DNA of 34,387 nucleotides. Source: an uncultured Bacteroidota bacterium. GTDB taxonomy: Bacteria; Bacteroidota; Bacteroidia; Flavobacteriales; Flavobacteriaceae. Location: assembly GCA_902560065.1 (NCBI GenBank), contig CACEKG010000013.1, positions 1 to 34,387 of the forward strand, read 5' to 3'. The notes below the pieces were generated by a model. The model did no database searches. It saw nothing but the letters and a program-made list of their open reading frames with translations, and had not been told where the DNA came from. Every line of letters begins with the position of its first letter. Within the stretch, counting starts at the first letter, position 1. Position numbers and translations under genes: made by a program. Shown here piece after piece: positions 33,838-34,387 of the stretch.

Positions 33838-34387
33838 TTAAATAGCAACTTCCTTAACTTTTCTCTGCCAAAAATATAATATAGTAAATAAAACAATTAA
33901 AATCCCTGGAAAACTTATCATAAGAGATAGAGTTGACTGACCTGCAGCAAGTTCCATTAAATCCCCTGTTAAACCAAGAGCTGCTTGATCTGCCCTTGCG
34001 CTATCAATCCAAGACCCAATTACAGGTTGAAAAATTGAGGTAGAAAACATTCCAACAGCTCCAACAATTGACATTCCAAAAGCACCGCTTGAAGGAATTT
34101 TTTCTGCAACAAAACCAATCATATTAGGCCAAAAATAAGTAACTCCTAATGCAAATAAAGTTGCAGCAACATAAACCATTGAACCTGTTTGGGTGGATAA
34201 TAAATAAATTCCTAATGCTGCAGTTACTGCTCCTCCCAAAAGTACTCCAGTTTGATCGAATTTATGAACCAATTCTCCTCCCCAATATCTTGCTGCTGCC
34301 ATAATTCCAGTTATTAAAGCTAAAACTATCATTGGGTGTGCTCCGCTATTACTTAGAATTAGACTTGTCCATTGTTGAGGTCCAAAT
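33838..34387 (-). CDS. MFS transporter, C-terminal part
   Basis: A frame open from the right window edge to a stop at 33838, giving 182 residues of a larger membrane protein; the visible part starts F-G-P-Q-Q-W-T-S-L-I-L-S. Five to six hydrophobic helices are present, with the inter-helix G-x-x-x-A-A-R-Y-W-G-G-x-L-V-H-K-F segment that corresponds to the conserved loop 8-9 of the major facilitator superfamily, and F-W-P-N-M-I-G-F-V-A-E-K in a later helix. An internal ATG at 34332 is not the true start. Sugar-type MFS carriers of Bacteroidota look similar, but the substrate cannot be told from this half. It converges on pepP, 8 bp between stops. Confidence 0.8.
   Translation of the reverse strand, partial: FGPQQWTSLILSNSGAHPMIVLALITGIMAAARYWGGELVHKFDQTGVLLGGAVTAALGIYLLSTQTGSMVYVAATLFALGVTYFWPNMIGFVAEKIPSSGAFGMSIVGAVGMFSTSIFQPVIGSWIDSARADQAALGLTGDLMELAAGQSTLSLMISFPGILIVLFTILYFWQRKVKEVAI

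Noticed and set aside
1-34387. tRNA genes, rRNA, CRISPR arrays, insertion sequences, phage genes or defence systems
   Set aside because: All gaps are under 160 bp and AT-rich; none contains a tRNA-like or repeat-spacer structure, and no transposase, integrase, nuclease-helicase or toxin-antitoxin pair is encoded.

Overview
The window looks like a piece of chromosome from a small-genome, very AT-rich marine member of the Flavobacteriales (Bacteroidota). The evidence is the protein types (flavobacterial heme cluster with an AraC regulator, Big_5 lipoprotein, Asp-box 'VPS10-like' exoprotein, three-subunit di-heme succinate dehydrogenase), a strong Lys/Asn/Ile bias, the absence of Shine-Dalgarno sequences, and promoter elements of the Bacteroidota form TTTG-N19-TAnnTTTG. 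Genes are packed tightly: most neighbours are 0-40 bp apart and no gap exceeds 160 bp. I see no tRNA, rRNA, CRISPR array, insertion sequence, prophage or integron.

Layout. 1-2089: start of a HupE/UreJ-type membrane protein (runs off the left edge), a TerB/DnaJ-domain protein, a bacilliredoxin and a PlsC-type acyltransferase. 2103-7269 (minus): Asp-box exoprotein, hemJ and a sensor kinase in one tight row. 7354-10609 (minus): an AraC regulator, hemH and a MATE exporter. 10766-17810 (plus): hemA-hemC-hemD-hemE-hemF, a cation/proton antiporter, hemB. 17817-20090 (minus): hydroxyproline epimerase and a FAD amino-acid oxidase. 20227-23084 (plus): a beta-lactamase-fold serine hydrolase and a double-ABC peptide-type ATPase. 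23117-26467 (minus): glyRS, exonuclease III, aldo/keto reductase. 26593-28261 (plus): Big_5 lipoprotein with a broken frame. 28182-32395 (minus): sdhC-sdhA-sdhB plus an omega-amidase-like nitrilase. 32536-33829 (plus): Xaa-Pro aminopeptidase with a C-terminal frame break. 33838-34387 (minus): end of an MFS transporter that runs off the right edge.

How it fits together. The core is a nearly complete C5 heme pathway: eight enzymes (HemA, B, C, D, E, F, J, H) lie within about 14 kb, and only the glutamate-semialdehyde aminotransferase HemL is missing from view. The two arms diverge from a 156-bp region that carries two copies of a near-palindromic ATTTCTTTnAAAGA element, next to an AraC/PchR-like regulator that makes an obvious candidate for controlling both arms. 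Heme-requiring succinate dehydrogenase lies downstream in the same window.

Most of this is ordinary housekeeping. The points that deserve a second look are the putative heme-cluster operator, the frame breaks at a C8 tract in a surface lipoprotein and an A9 tract in pepP, the metal-site type of HemB, the internal cysteine segment of HemH, and an 80-bp convergent gene overlap. I found no clear evidence of a wholly new system.
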